The notes beneath the pieces are model-generated. The model was not told where the DNA came from and made no database searches. It saw only the letters and a program-made list of their open reading frames with translations. Shown here piece after piece: positions 12,081-26,600 of a stretch of DNA of 64,000 nt. Position 1 is the stretch's first letter. Each line of letters opens with the position of its first letter. Both the position numbers and the translations under genes were made by a program. The stretch is from Platycnemis pennipes (taxonomy: Eukaryota > Arthropoda > Insecta > Odonata > Platycnemididae): NCBI GenBank assembly GCA_933228895.1, contig OW121856.1, forward strand, positions 102,523,027-102,587,026. The letters are read 5' to 3'.

Positions 12081-12540
12081 ATTTATGAAAAAGTCTTTAT
12101 GGAAGAGCTCATTGTTTATGATGTCGGTATTGTGATAGAAAACAGATTAAAATTTTACAGGCTGCGTACCATATAGACGAAAACTGTTTCAATGATAATA
12201 ATTATCTCAATCAATGAAAACTTTAGTGTCACTTGATATTCTTTCTTTTCTCTCTTCAAAAATTTACCACCTACATATTCAAGTTTATTTGGATTATATT
12301 GGCTTTCAGTAGTAGTGTGATACAATTTGGAATAGAGAAATTAATGAATCCTTTTTGAACCCCGTGTGTAGAACAAGCATTGTGAGGTCAACATTATGTC
12401 CATCAAAAGGGACGTAAATCTTTGGAACCCCAAGCTCCTTGAACTGAGCAGGCTAATGCCAATTCCAGTTCTCTTTCCACCCTTCAAAGGCAAGACATAT
12501 TTCTAACTCCTCTATTGGAGGTTGAAAAGTTTTGTATGGC
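12081..12540. other. No recognisable feature
   Basis: AT-rich sequence with no ORF, terminal repeats or RNA gene that I can support. Confidence 0.4.
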
Positions 12541-12960
12541 AAGTACTAAAATGTGTCTGTGAGACAGGGACACTAAGAAAGAGAGAAACCACCAAACTTG
12601 AAGCAGCAGAAATGTGGTTTCAGAGGAGAATATCAAGAACTAGTTAGATGGATAGAAAATAAAGCGCTAAATCAAGTTCATATGGAAAGAGAACTATTAA
12701 TGCAAGGAAAGTTAAGCTCATCGGACATCTCCTCCAGCATGACAGCTTCATACAAAATATTTTGGAAGGCAAAATTCTCGGGAAAAAGCTGAGAGGGCAA
12801 CCAAGAACTTCCTATTTAAAAGTAATGGTGACGAAAATGGGATGTAGCATGTATGCTGAAATGAAGAAGATGGCTGAAGATGGAGACGGTTGGAGGTCGT
12901 GTTTGTGGCGACAAGGCTCTATGCCTTTAAAGAAAAAAATTGCAGGTGGTCCCTTAGAGC
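12541..12960 (+). mobile_element. Old RTE-clade LINE fragment (C-terminal coding region)
   Basis: Translating across several frameshifts gives the RTE C-terminal pattern: ETTKLEAAEMWFQRRIS, then LIGHLLQHDSFIQNILEGK, then LRGQPRTSYLKVM, ending near GDGWRSCLW. It aligns by eye with FEMWCYRR...LIGHILRH...FEGKVNG..GKGRPRM at 1390-1600, but it is far more diverged and belongs to another subfamily. No intact frame remains. Confidence 0.65.
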
Positions 12961-13097
12961 TGATGTGACCACCTTCAGTGTGGCATTTTCCTTCTGTTGA
13001 AAGTAAGAATGCAGAGTTCTCAAATGCATAGAAAATTGTGGTATTAAGGTGGGTGTACGAAGAGTTTGAAAGGGCCTTAGTGCTAAGTAAAATTGTA

Positions 13098-13335
13098 AAT
13101 TGGAGGGGGTGGGCGGGGGCCTTCTGGAGCCCCCCTGGCACTTAGACCTCTTTTCGGATCCATTGTGCCAACCCATATTTAACATGCTCGCCACTTGCAG
13201 ACAGGGGACAAGAGCACCACGGTAGAAGCATGGAGGGGGCCAAATCTATCCAACCTCTGTCCGGGCCCAACGTTGCTTAACTTGAGTGATCTGATGGGAA
13301 ACGGTGTATCAACGTGGCTAGTCCCTTGCCCTAAG
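13098..13335 (-). repeat. 5S-rRNA-headed SINE, copy 1
   Basis: Read on the minus strand, the first about 90 bases (from 13335) resemble 5S rRNA: GCCACGTTGATACACCG, CCCATCAGATCACTCAAGTT, AAGCAACGTTGGGC and then GGTTGGATA. The remaining body matches the body of 45991-46202 (for example ATGTTAAATATGGGTT, ATGGATCC, AGTGCCA.GGGGGGCT and a CCCACCC end). A shared non-5S body marks this as a SINE rather than a simple 5S pseudogene. Confidence 0.65.
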
Positions 13336-15999
13336 TGCTAAGTAGTCACGGTTGCGTGAAGGAAAGATAATTCATATGAACTAGTGATGAGATCTGTAAT
13401 TCAAAGATGAGTACTGTTGAAAGATTTACAAATACTGATAGAATTCACTGAGGATGATTCGATGGTAAAGAGAATATGCTTCTCATGTCCTTAATAAGCA
13501 GTGATGATTTGTTTAGGGAAAATATTTTGATCATACATGTTTAACAAGATTCCGATACCAAGAACATTACTGCAAGAGCATTAGTGATGCTACCCTCATT
13601 CAGGCTATATCAATTCCAACTTAGGGAGTTGCATCCTTTCTTAAGATAATTGTGACAGATTCAAGTTCAATAAAGCTAGTTTTTTTTCTTATTGACATAA
13701 ATTGCTTCAATTCTAATGCATAACATGATTGTCAGTCAATAGTGAATGAATCTGATGTAGAGTGTGAGATTCACCACATTTATTACACAACAGATACACA
13801 ATTTCAAACTTACTATGATCACAAACTGCTAAACAATAGGATATTTGACATCAAACTATAAATAAAATACTATCAATTTTGAGACTCCATAGTTATTCCA
13901 ATTTACTTCCCTCGAGTGGGTATAATAAAGCAATGGGTATGGAACCTTAATTGGGATCAAGCCTGTTGCCTTTAGATCACGGCTGGCTCAATGATCTTTA
14001 CATCGCAATGGAATAAAATTTTTCAGGTAGCTTTAGTGAATCAATCCAGGGATTTTCCCTAGGCTGGTTCTGTTACAACTACAGGATCACAAAAATATAC
14101 ATCTTGATAGATACTACTCAAAGTTTCCATTCTACAGCACACACGATAACATTACCATTAATTCAGTATGATTATAACTTTAATGATATGTGATTATATG
14201 GGACAAAACAGCCATCAGGTCCTAGCCACTATCACATTAACCTGAGATAATCCCTTAGAACAAACTATCAACACAAAGAATATATCCATTAAAACACATG
14301 CACGACAGAGTTTAAAATTAACTGGTATAACACAATGACTTCCACAAGGGATTTTGCAATCAAGGAGTCCTAATAATGTTTAGGGACTCTCAGCCTACGC
14401 TGCTAAGACCAATAGTACTTGGAACACTAGAACATAAGTAAACTGCTGCCTGAAGGGTCGCATGCTATTTAAAATCATAATTCTTTGCCTAAAATATTGG
14501 GTAGGTACAGTAATAAAAACTTGGCAGGAATGGAGTATCACCCTAGGACCTGAATGGGCTAAATGAAACCATACCAGCTGAACTCCACCAATATTACATG
14601 GCAATGTTTTTGTCATCCACCACCAACCATGTTCAACCCAAAGGTTGGCCTGGTTGGCATAGGCAGTACTCAGCTAATATTAAGCTCAATGGCATGTGAA
14701 ATTCACCAATCTAGTTAAGGGGCAGTTCCTTTCCCCACATTTCCCTTAGTTTCCACTAGGAAGATCACTTTTCAGAAAATCTCCAAGTATTTTCATTTTC
14801 CTGGGTGTAAGAAAGGCATCAGTTGTGAAAATGTTTTACTGTCATGATGAGCATAAATACCTACCGTTCCATTTTATTTGTAAAATACTGATAGAATAGT
14901 TTCTACACACCATAATTGTCAGTTTCTTCAAAATAGTCAGAAAATTGAACTTATTTTTATGCCCACGAATTTAGATGCACGTGTCCAAAGGCCTCTCCCA
15001 GATTTAAATGTCCAATCAACAGCCCAACACTACTCACTGAGCTGCCACGTTTTTTTACATTACGAATGAAAGGAATAATATCTCCAATTAACAACAATTT
15101 TTGGACTCTCACTTATTGCATGGCTATCTTCTTTAGACAAGAGTTTCATCCTGTCATAGTTGCATCACAGTGAAAACATTTCAGACAAACTTGGAACTGA
15201 GTACATTGTTATCCATCATCCCAGTTCCAATCGGCTCATCTCAAGAGTAGTCATATACCAGTCAACTTAAGCACCTAATAAATCCAGGGAGGCATCAAAA
15301 TCCCAGCGGAATCAAGTCATGAAACAAAGGATGCCATTGCCAATCGGTACTCCTATAGCTCAAAGAATCAAATACTGCAACATTCAAAACATGGCCCCAG
15401 TGATAGAAGTAATAAGCCACAAACAGCACCAAAAATTCTGGCATTGTACTCACTATGCTGTATGTTTAAAATAGGGAATTTTAATGTGTATTGCTGTTGA
15501 AGTCTTTCAGTTTATTTTGATATTTTTTTAGTGTGTTGTGTGTATCCAACATTATTTTGTGAAGTGATGAAACGGTATATGAATTTTAATGTTTTTGTAT
15601 TCATGTGAAGGGTGTTATGCCAATTTAATGGTTAATAAACAATAAAGACATGTATAAATATTTATAGAGGTACAAAATATAGCAATCTGACAACTGACTT
15701 TTGAAGAAATATCTTCATTCAGTCTTCACAAGCTTCCCATTATAAGTTCTAATCCTTATTCCCAAACCTCTCACAGGCAATCAAAACATTACCTATGGAT
15801 GCTATACACTTTCAGCCAAGGAAACTTAGTCATTAGATGACAAAATAAAAGAAATGAGAAAAAAAAAGAAAATTGTATTCCATGCAAGTTTAAGTTTTGA
15901 CTCATAGCACTACCAACTATGATATGCAGCAATTAAGTCTGTTTTAAATACATAATACTTAATCCAGTGCAAGACCTAGTGTACTAGCCACTAGAGACC
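13336..15999. other. No recognisable gene
   Basis: About 2.7 kb of AT-rich sequence with only short scattered ORFs. I found no protein similarity, terminal repeats or RNA gene. Confidence 0.45.
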
Positions 16000-16004
16000 A
16001 GCAC

Positions 16005-16257
16005 ATGGACACAAATTTGGACGACCCTCGCCTGCCTGTGCAAGAGAGATAACGAGAGAGGCACAACCCGAAGACATTCGATGAACCTTTCCAAAGAGTC
16101 ACGAATGTGGCCTAACGGAGAACTTGCCTAGTAGAGGCAGTCTGCTGGTTGCATGAGCGTCCAACCTAAGATCGTCACCACCATCTTTCTCAAGGGACTT
16201 TGCCATTTGCAATATCGGAACCGGAGTTCCAACGTGGCTAGGCCCTTGCCCTCAGCG
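16005..16257 (-). repeat. Possible SINE with 5S-like head, different body
   Basis: The minus-strand start GGGCAAGGGCCTAGCCACG, then TTGGAACTCCGGTTCC, matches the first 40 bases of the SINE at 13098-13335. Downstream of this head the sequence differs from the other two copies. It may be a second SINE subfamily or a chimaeric insertion. Confidence 0.4.
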
Positions 16258-17369
16258 AGTATGATAGCAATCATGCTTGTTGTTCAGCATACTGATATTC
16301 AATATCACACAATACTGGAAAGCTAGCATACTAGCTAGTATCCTCAACCTTACACTGGATCAAGTATTGTATGAAACTGGGTTCAGATTTTGTCAACATA
16401 ACTCAATGTTTGTCAAAGGTGTCAAATATAAATGGCAAGGTCAGATGTTTCCTCTGGCCTTAAGAAGCAAAGAAACCACAAGTTATCAATCTTGTCAAAT
16501 TAGTAAGATGATGCTCTAACTTAATCTTTCTATTTATAAATTTGATGCAGCTTTATTTTTTCAATTTTTCCACGGGCAGCACCTCTGAGCTTAGTGGGTT
16601 TGACTAGTGGCATCAAATGCCAACTGACATTACTCCACTCCCAGCAAAAAACAACAATGATGTCAACTGGCATCATCTGAGAAGAAAGTTTCAACAAATA
16701 TATAATTCTATCAATTGATGTCTTCAAATTAATATCATCTATGGTTCGCGAGCTTACTTTGGGTAAGTTCATGATCGAGGCAAGAGTAAAATCAAGTAAA
16801 CCTTCCCAGCCAGCACACGGTACCCTGTTCACGCAATATGCTCATAAACTTAAGGTGTGTATGCATACCTAAACAATATCTCCCAGTAGTATTTCATGTT
16901 TACGTTAATTCTAGGTACCCAAGCATTTAGTCAAATCATTTTATTAGTACGAACACAAACTAATATGCTTCATGCTTATGTAAGCATCTTGTAAATGGAT
17001 TTTAATACGCACACGTAAACTAATTTACATGGTTCTTATGATTGTTGGCCGATAAGAAAAGTAAATTTACAGCATTATGTCACAGATTATACTGTCCGTG
17101 TGTTTAATGAAAATATTTCACCTATAAAGTTCACCTGCACTTACATGAAGTAGTTGCAAGTAACTTTTTCATTAAATGTGGAGTACATGTTTCAGGCATA
17201 TCACCGATTCATACCTCCATTCACACCAAATTCATACCTCCAATTTGTCAGTTTCATCTATGTTTCTAGGACTAAGAAAAGATTATTGGTACAAATAATT
17301 CCTGCCCACAAAAAGCAAGCACTTTCTGGAAAAATGTAAATCCTGCTGTTTACCTGCAAAAATAACTGA
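16258..17369. other. Intergenic, no recognisable gene
   Basis: AT-rich stretch downstream of the FBPase gene. Nothing in it resembles a conserved exon or a mobile-element end. Confidence 0.4.
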
Positions 17370-17375
17370 TTTATT
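17370..17375 (-). terminator. Candidate poly(A) signal of FBPase
   Basis: AATAAA on the minus strand, about 290 bases after the FBPase stop codon. It is the nearest canonical signal I found; the cleavage site is not known. Confidence 0.4.
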
Positions 17376-17663
17376 GTACAATGTATAATTCATAATTAAC
17401 ATAAATGGCACATATAGTTCGTGACTCAAATTTCATTTTCCACCTTAACTATAAACAGTTTCAATAAATCAGTCTTTCAGAAATAAGCCAATATTACAGA
17501 TCTTTGAAATGGAAACAAATTCAAATGCATAAAAACAAAAGTTAAAATGCATTGACAAATAAAACCCAATTATAAAACATCGATATACGCACATTTATCC
17601 CAAGTACTTTTTATAGCTATAAATGCAAGAATGAGAACATGGAATTGACTACATGACCAGAGC

Positions 17664-20600
17664 TTAACTATGCTGCTTGATCATGTCCATAACTTCTTGG
17701 ACATCATCTTTGGATCCCAGAAATATTGGTGACCTTTGATGTATGGCTTCTGGCTGAACATCAAGAATATTGATTTTTCCATTAGTTGCCATGCCACCAG
17801 CCTGAGTGATGATGTACGCCATTGGATTGCATTCGTACAAGAGACGGAGCTGAAAGATAAGACATTTTTAAAAACTAGGGAAAAACTTGTAGTAGATTGA
17901 ACAATACACCAATGGGTCAATATGAAAATTATTATTTTTATTGTCAATTATTTAAAAGTTATTTTCTGAGCAATAGTTACAGCCCAATATTAAAATGGTT
18001 AATTGATTACTCAGCGAGGAATTCAGATAGGCAATGAATGAATTGAAATAGAGAAGTTCAGCATTAGTACATATCCTACCATTACTGTTGTAACGTTTGA
18101 TTTGAATTGTGTTGTGGATGCTGGGTTGCTAGAGCTAAAGAGGAAAGGAGGGGATTGTTGAGAGAATAGGATTTGGGGAAGGATGCTGGATGCATCAAGA
18201 AACATTGTATTGGAACGAATAAAGAGTTTTGAAACGAAAATAAACGTCTGACGTTACAGTACTGTGATGATTACATACATTATTCTATCAGATAAATTAC
18301 AGGGGAGGGGAGAGTTGAGGATATGTATCTCAACAATATAACATTAAGAAGGGTAAAAATGGAAAAGCTATTTTAAAAAAATAACTAGGCTGTATCATTA
18401 CAACAGGTTTATCTAAATAACCCATGGTGACTGCACATTTATTCATATTCTCATGGACCCACAAAATTGGGCAGGGGATTATTAAATCTCTTTAAAAAAA
18501 TACTATATATATTAGATAGATCTACAAATATGATTGCAAGTATAAATTTGCCTCAACAGGTAAATGAGCAGTATCTATGTAATCAGTGAAAAGCAATTAA
18601 ACATGGAGGTTATGGTATTTATAGTTACTTGTACGCAGGTTATAATAGAATTTAATCTCCTCCTTACTTCTTCATTCGTGGTCAAAAATGTATGTACTCT
18701 CTTTCATGTAGCGTAAACAGTCATTGATACAACAAATTACTAACAATAGAATATGAAAAGTAATTGCATGAGATATTGTTAGGTCCAACAAATGATGTTT
18801 TCACCGCCAAGTATATATGGCCGTGGGTTCATTTGAGAATCGATTGGCATGAGTTATTAACCATTATGGACCAACCTTTCCTTTGGGGGCATCCTTGGTT
18901 GCAGGATACATGAACACTCCTCCATACTTCAAAGTCCTGTGCACATCTGCCACCATGGAACCAACATAACGAGCACCATATGGCTTCCCAGACTAAATAA
19001 TCAATGAAAAATATTTTAGTCCCCTTAGCATGGATTTCTCATGGTGTAGGGCGTTATAACTAGAGTAGGACTTCAAAAATGCTTTCAGAGAAGCACTGAA
19101 GATAATTGCTGGCACTTTTAACAAAACTAATGGTTTCAGGAGTAATTTTGTGAAACTTTTCCATGATGGAAAAAAACAAACTTGGCGAATTTCATTGAAA
19201 TAATTTAATCATGACCCAGGTTTGGACAAATTATGCCATGTGATTAAATTATTTCAGTGAAATTCACAGTTTGTTTTTTTTCCATCACGAAATTGAAGAT
19301 AAGCATCTATAATAGGGTTCCCATAATGTTTTCCTTAAAATCTGAGACATACTGAAGTTTTTGCTTAAAAATCTGGGGAATTTTGAAAAAAAGGGACATG
19401 TCAGATAAAAAACTATGTATTATAGTTATGCTACTCTTTAAGTACTGCATAGAACATAGTGTAGTTATTTACATCTTGTAAAATATCAGAACCACCCTGC
19501 CACACACCTTCATGGTGGCTTGCAGAATATTACGTAGATGTAGATGATCGGTGATTGTTATTATTGACAGTGCAAAAGAAATTAGAGCATAAATGTGAAA
19601 AAAAATCCTTTTACATATTAATTTCTCACTGAAAGGCACTGAAAAAAAGGGGGACTCAATCGAATTAACTTTTTTTTTAAACAGGACCAATGGGAATCCA
19701 ATTATAGAAGCATAACTCATGGGCAGAGCATATAAAAAATGTGTGAACCTGACTTACATATAATAGAAATAGTTGAGAAAGACCGAAGAAAAACTTGATA
19801 TTACAATGAATGCAAATCTAGAAAATTACAACATCATTACATAAACCCTGACTTTAGAGACTGAATCACCATTTTCCCACAAGTATGCATGGCAGGTATG
19901 ACAACAAAGATGAAAAATAATGTCCATTAAAAATTCCTGGCATATGGTGCATATATTTTTATTTGTGAGACTTAACTTATTCACATACCAAAATAATTCA
20001 TCAAGGATTGAATTAAAATCATGCCAGCATCATTTGTCACACACTGCAGAGAAAAATGCAATTTCAAAATGGCATGCTTCTTCTATTACATAATGTTATG
20101 ACACTAGAGTGGATGTAAATATTCAAGAATCATGATAGCCTTCCAGTTCATTAGATGAAATTAATTTCTCACAATTAAATCAAGAGCACAGTTTAATTGA
20201 AGGAACTAAAATTCAGCATATAATTATGGACAGCCTATCATGTTTCTGAGTGTCCTCCTAAACTTTAAACATTAGTGCAATGAATGAAACCATAGATGAC
20301 ACTATGGCAGTCATTCACACCCAATTTTAACAGCGCAAACAAAACCTTGAATGATAGGATGTCTCTGAACCACTAACATGATGATCCCATGACAATAAAC
20401 TATAACCCTGAGAGACAAAGATTGCAGTATACCTTATGTAAACCCAATTTTAACACCTAACTATGATATATAGCAGATGTAGACTTTAAAATAGGGTTTA
20501 CATTAGGTATATTGCAAACTTTGTGCTCTTAGGGAGTGAATACAATCATGTTTGATGGTTGATTTCCCAACTGGTATGCCTATATAAACCTTTTTCCGTG

Positions 20601-23600
20601 CTAAGTGCAGAAATTTCTTGTCAAAGCCTGAACATCTACCAAAACTAAAGTAAAAAATCTTACAAAATTAACTTTCTTATGAACAGAAATGGTTGCCAAA
20701 AGAAATCCTAGCCACCATTTCCTATACTGTAGTTAAGACATCAGCGAGCCATTTCAAACAGATTTCATGCATACACTTGCTAAACTGGATACCACTTGAC
20801 CCATAACTCATTAACTACATGGTCACTTAACTATAAGAGCAAATAGAAATAACATACCTTGGGATACTTCTTGCTTTTAACATACTCTCTCACACCATCT
20901 TCCCAGAGGCCAGCATACCCCTCATTAATGCTGTAAATTTTTCCTCTTGATGGTATTGTCATGTTGGGATCAGTAAGTAAAAACTCTCCAATTGCCTACA
21001 AAACAATGACGAATCTACATTGTCACATTCTATGAAAAAATTCATCGAAACAGAAGAATATATAAACTTTAATAACATGATAATACTATAAAGATTATTA
21101 AATTAGATTTTAAAAAAGAATAAAAAAATGCAAAAGAAAAACTCAATGCAATAGAATGGAAAATTGATGAAAATTATGTATTTCATTTTCTCATATTAAT
21201 ATCTCAATAAGTGTGCTCAATGGTATTGGCTGTTATGTGGAGGAAATTTTTCAATTTATCACCAACTACTATTATTCCTTTGTTTATCATTCCACAACAG
21301 TGGAAAACTAAGTGTTAACTCATTTATAAATTCCTCAAATGTTTTCTTATGAAAAATTGGCAAAATAGTGCATTTCCAGTTGACAATTTTTTCCTACTTT
21401 GGCAAGGCTGAACTTTTAAAAATCAGCATGCAAGTGTCAATAAATTCCATCAACTTGAATATTTTAAAAGAATTCAGTCAAGCCCACTTATATCAAACCC
21501 ATTTATATTGAAGTTCCAGTTATAACAAAGTGAAGGCTATATTCACCATCAAAGAGAGAGAGACTGAAAAACTGGTCTACATGTAACAAAGTTCGGTTAT
21601 TACGAAGTAAATATTTGGCCCCTTCAACTTCGTTATAAACGGGCTTGATTGTATTAATTTACTCATAATCATCCTTTTCATTTTTTTCCCTAGCTTTCAG
21701 CTATAGTTAACCTTAATTTTTAAATTTCTTTGGCTGGAAAATGGGTAATGGAACACAATTTCAACTAATGCTCCAATTCAACAGATGGACTGTGATAAAA
21801 AGCATGCAGTTATCAATATCCACTACACACCGGATCCAAAGTGAAACCATTGACTCCTTGGCCAGTGGAGAGAACCATCATAGTTGCACTTCCATAAAGA
21901 CCATAACCAGCGGCTACTAGCTCATGCCCAGGTCTAAGGGCATCTTTCACACTTGGATCTGCACTGTCAGTCTTCCTAAAAAAGCAAAATATGCACTTTG
22001 AAAAATTAAATATTTCACTAATAGATATTAGAATAAATTAAAATCCACAAAATATATTTGATAAATCACGAAAAAAGGAAATTCCTTGAGCCTATAATTA
22101 AATGATAAATACATACACGTCATTGTTTCCTGAATACATAAATATTTGATACCTGGCAGCATTTTAGACAATTCTGGATTCGGCAGGGTTTAGTACAATT
22201 AAGATTTGGTGAACAATTACTCCAGTTAAACATGCCAATTTAATTTATAACAAGTACCTGGAGCAAAGATCATGAGTAGTGAAAAAGTTAGTAATGGGCT
22301 TGATTTTGAGAACATGGCTTTGTATAGATCTAAAAACTGGATACATCAATTTAATACATTCAGATTCCACTTTGTGAAAATACACATTAGATCAACACTT
22401 TCATTGTAGGTCATGTAACTGGGTTACTTTCCTCAAATTCTGGCCTTTTTTTAGGCATTCTCTAATTTTTTTACAGATGTTTCATATTGTTTTAAAATTT
22501 TGGCATAAGTAGAAAGATCTAAGTTTCTTCTTTTTATTGAAAGTTATTTATTTTAACAAATAAATTACTTACGCAATGTTATTTCTTAGGAAATTAATAA
22601 AAATTTACCACATATGTATTCTGCAAATCATACCAAATTACGCAGCTTAAATACATACATTTTTTAGACACTGGGAAATAGAATAAATAATTCTTATTCC
22701 TTGCTAAACATAAATATTAGATTTTTGTTTTTCCATGAATGAAACTTTCCTACGGAACAATGTATACAAAGTGCAAAGCACACAACATCATGCTGCTAGT
22801 TTCAGAGAGACAGCTGAAAAATCTGGCACCTGCTCCATCTTATGACTTTTTTTTATAAATTAGAAGGATCAAACTAGGCTTTAGAGTTATGCAGTTAGTG
22901 CCACCAGTTGACGGCTGAGTCAAAACAAATGAGTAAGTTGAAAAGAAGTCAATTGACATCCAAATTTTTCAGAATAATTTAAAGGACATCAACAGATGTC
23001 CACGGCCGCAAACGCGTCAAGAGAATCACAACCAATGTAAAATTTTCCAGCAGAATTTTATTATCAAATCAATTTTGAAGCTGTGTCATCAACAGACACC
23101 CAAGTTGTCAATGTCCAAGTGTTATGGCCATTTTACATGGCAAATGATCATACGCACAAAGTTCATGCATCGTGTAAAACGGAAAACTCCTCACATGATT
23201 CCTTGAATGATCACATGATCTGAGCACATGACATCCGTCTTTGTTTACGAGTGGGTAGAAGAGGATTCAAATTAAAAAGTATAAGATGAAATCCAATTAT
23301 AGTTGGATTTAGGTACATTTCGTACTTATCATTTATTGGCATGCCCATGGAGTATATATAATCTTATATAATTCTTACAGGTAATTTCAATGGGCATTCA
23401 CCAGGTGAAATTCTTCAATTAATCATGTTTTGGGCAAAGCCGGAGTTTATAATAATATATTATGCATGTATTTGATTACGATGATAACTGTTGTGAGAAG
23501 TTGGGCGGAGGGGAAAAGGAGTCAGGGTAAGGAACAGCTGAGAAGGCCAGGTAGCTGTAGGGGTCCTTGGTTGGTGGGTGGGGTATTGTGTGCAGTGAGC

Positions 23601-26600
23601 AAGGAAGAGGGGGTTGGTTAGGGAAGGGGAGTTGAAGAGACCCTTGGTATACTTTTTCTACATCCTTGAGTCAGTGTCTTATTAAGTTTTACATTTAATA
23701 CCAATGTCAGATGATATGGAAATTGTCTAATAACTTAGAGAAATGGCAAATTCGGGTGGCAAATATACAGGGCAAAGCATAGAGGCAAATTAAAACCACA
23801 AATCAATCATACATACTTGTAAATACTAAAAATGGATCCAATGGAGACAAGGCAATCAATATTTGAAGATCCATCCAGAGGATCAAAACAAACAACGTAT
23901 TTGCCTTGCTTCTCAACTTCAACCTGAAAAGTTATTTGAAAGATTAGTAACTCACCACACAACTAATTATATATACATGCAAGAATTCAGAATTGAAGTT
24001 TTATTAATGTCTTATTCAGATCTGCCATAAAAGAATTGTGAACTCATTTCTATAGCAAGCACAGAGAAACGAAGAGGCAAAGAGAAAAAATTTCTATAAT
24101 CCTTCAAAATTTACAATTTACTCCAAACATGAATCATGCTTAACTGATTTTATAGTCATATTCAAGTAAAAAGTTTCTTTCCAATTACAATGTACCCTAA
24201 GGAGTACAATCCCAAGGAGCACAAGCAATCACAACAATCCTTGAGGCTTAAATTACAAACCACTGAGGCTGAGCAAAGGATATTGGAAACAAAAATGGAA
24301 GAGAATGTGTTAAAAAAAGAATTATAAGCAACAACAGCTTGGTATTAACATATTGGTGCCCATAATTTAGGTTACATAGAATCAGTGGCATACCATGACA
24401 TTGTATTAGGTACTGGAGAAAATTTACCACTCAATATCCCAACAATCTCCTGCTGCATTAATCAACCAATTAAAGGTGCTATATCTCTTTGCAACTTCTC
24501 CATGCCATGACTGGTCAAAATATTGACTATTCATGGCATCATCTTGTACCATAGACTGAAGGTTATTTTGTAAAAATTCCAAACTAGTAGTGACCTCCAT
24601 TTCATGCCTTACTTTAGAATTCCCAGAATCCTAGACAGGTGATAGCAGGGACAATAATTCATTGGGACACCTCTATAGTCCAAAAAATCAATCAAAATTC
24701 ACTGTCACCCCAGGTTGACATTAAACATTGGTATGCCACTGTATTACACATTCAGTCTACTTGAATAATGAATAATTTTCATCAATTTTCCATTAATGGA
24801 ATATTTTTTTTGCATTTCTTTATTCTTTTATTATTTAATTTAATAATCTTTATAGTATTATCACATTATTAAAGTTTATACATTCTTCTGTTTTAATACA
24901 TTTTTTCATAGAATGTTACAATGTAGATTGGTCATTATTTTGTAAGCAATTGGAGCCCTGGAAATCTGACAGTTTATTTTTGTAGGATTTTTTTTGCTGC
25001 GATATTGCTCTTGTGTGATACATAATTTGTGTATTTCAGGTATCATTTATTTTTAACTAGTATTTTTTGTACATGGTTACAAAAAGAAGGTAACAAAAGT
25101 TACCTAGCAACTTCCAGGGTCATACAGACATGAGCTCTGGCTGTATGGGCAGAATTATGATATTTCTGTGACTTTGGCTAATAAACATATTATGCACACA
25201 AAAGACCCCTTTATAAACTAACTTATCAAAAACTCTAACCTCAATAATAATGACTGAATAATGTAAATAAATTAAATTTGTTAAATTCCACAGATTTATG
25301 AAAACCGACCCAGGTTTCGACTTATACAGTCATTATCAAGGTCATGATAATGACTGTATAAGTCGAAACCTGGGTCTGTTTTAATAAATCTGTGGAATTT
25401 TACAAAGTTAATTTATTTACATTATCAATATGTGGTTCCATGAAGTCAAGCCTAGCAATTTGTTATATAATGACCGAACTTTCTGGGTGTGATGGATCAC
25501 TACGAGATTTCATTCAATATTTTAGTACATGAAGATATTAAAAAAAAGGAACAAGATGAAAGATGTGGAAAAGTCCAGAACATGATGAATAGAGAAATCT
25601 TTCAGAAGTGGGAAGGTTGTGACCTAGAGTGCAATAATGCATCTCTGGGTTCCTCTCATCTGAGAATGTCGGAAATGTGTGAACAATGGCCAACTACTCG
25701 ATCTTGAAGGACCAGGAAGGAAGAGAGCTCTAGCTCTCAGTAATTTTTATGTTGAATACTAGTCCGGGCCCTCTTTTGATGCTTTCGACTGCTTATTTGC
25801 CTCCAAGTCGGTTCCGCACTCAAAAGACACCAAACTGTTAATACCATTTGTTCTGATTCCAACATCCCCTAAGTTAACTTTAATCAAGATACCCATGGCA
25901 AAGACCAGCTCAAAAAAAGATCGACCCCAATAAAAAGAGAAAGGAGTAATCTTTAACAAAGCTATGAGTACAAGTTAATAATGGCCTCAAAATTCTCACA
26001 GAAATGGTGTCAAATCATCAAAAATTATTATCTAGTCTATAAATAAATGGACTGAACACTAAAGAAAATGCACAATCTCAAACATGCACACAAGAACTTT
26101 GGAGAAGGATTAATTTTGGATTTACACAGGCCAAATCAACAGCAAACAATTCTAACTATTCGGAAAATTTGCTTACCAAGCACTAAGCTAACATACAATA
26201 AGCATTTCAGAAACATCAAAAGGATAGAAGAATCATACACAACATTAGAAAATGCTCATTGGATGTGTTTCAAGGTATGGCAGCAAATGAAAAACTTACA
26301 TAGGCATAGTTTACAGTTAAAATTAAATTGACAATGGAAGATAAGAATTTATAAAATTATTTGGACTTGGAAGATCGTGGATTCCAGTTAAAGGCTAATC
26401 AAATGACTTCCGACAGTTGCAGATTTTGACAACCTAAAAGGCAAAATCATCTTCAATAATAGCTGCAACAGTTGATTCTGGTGGGGATTAGATAGCCCTC
26501 TTTTGGTGAAGTTAACAAGTAAGCTGCGCCATTAAAATGGACAGCCTATCCCTAGTTTTCTGAGTCCAAATGCTTCCTAAGACCTTGATCAATATACCTG

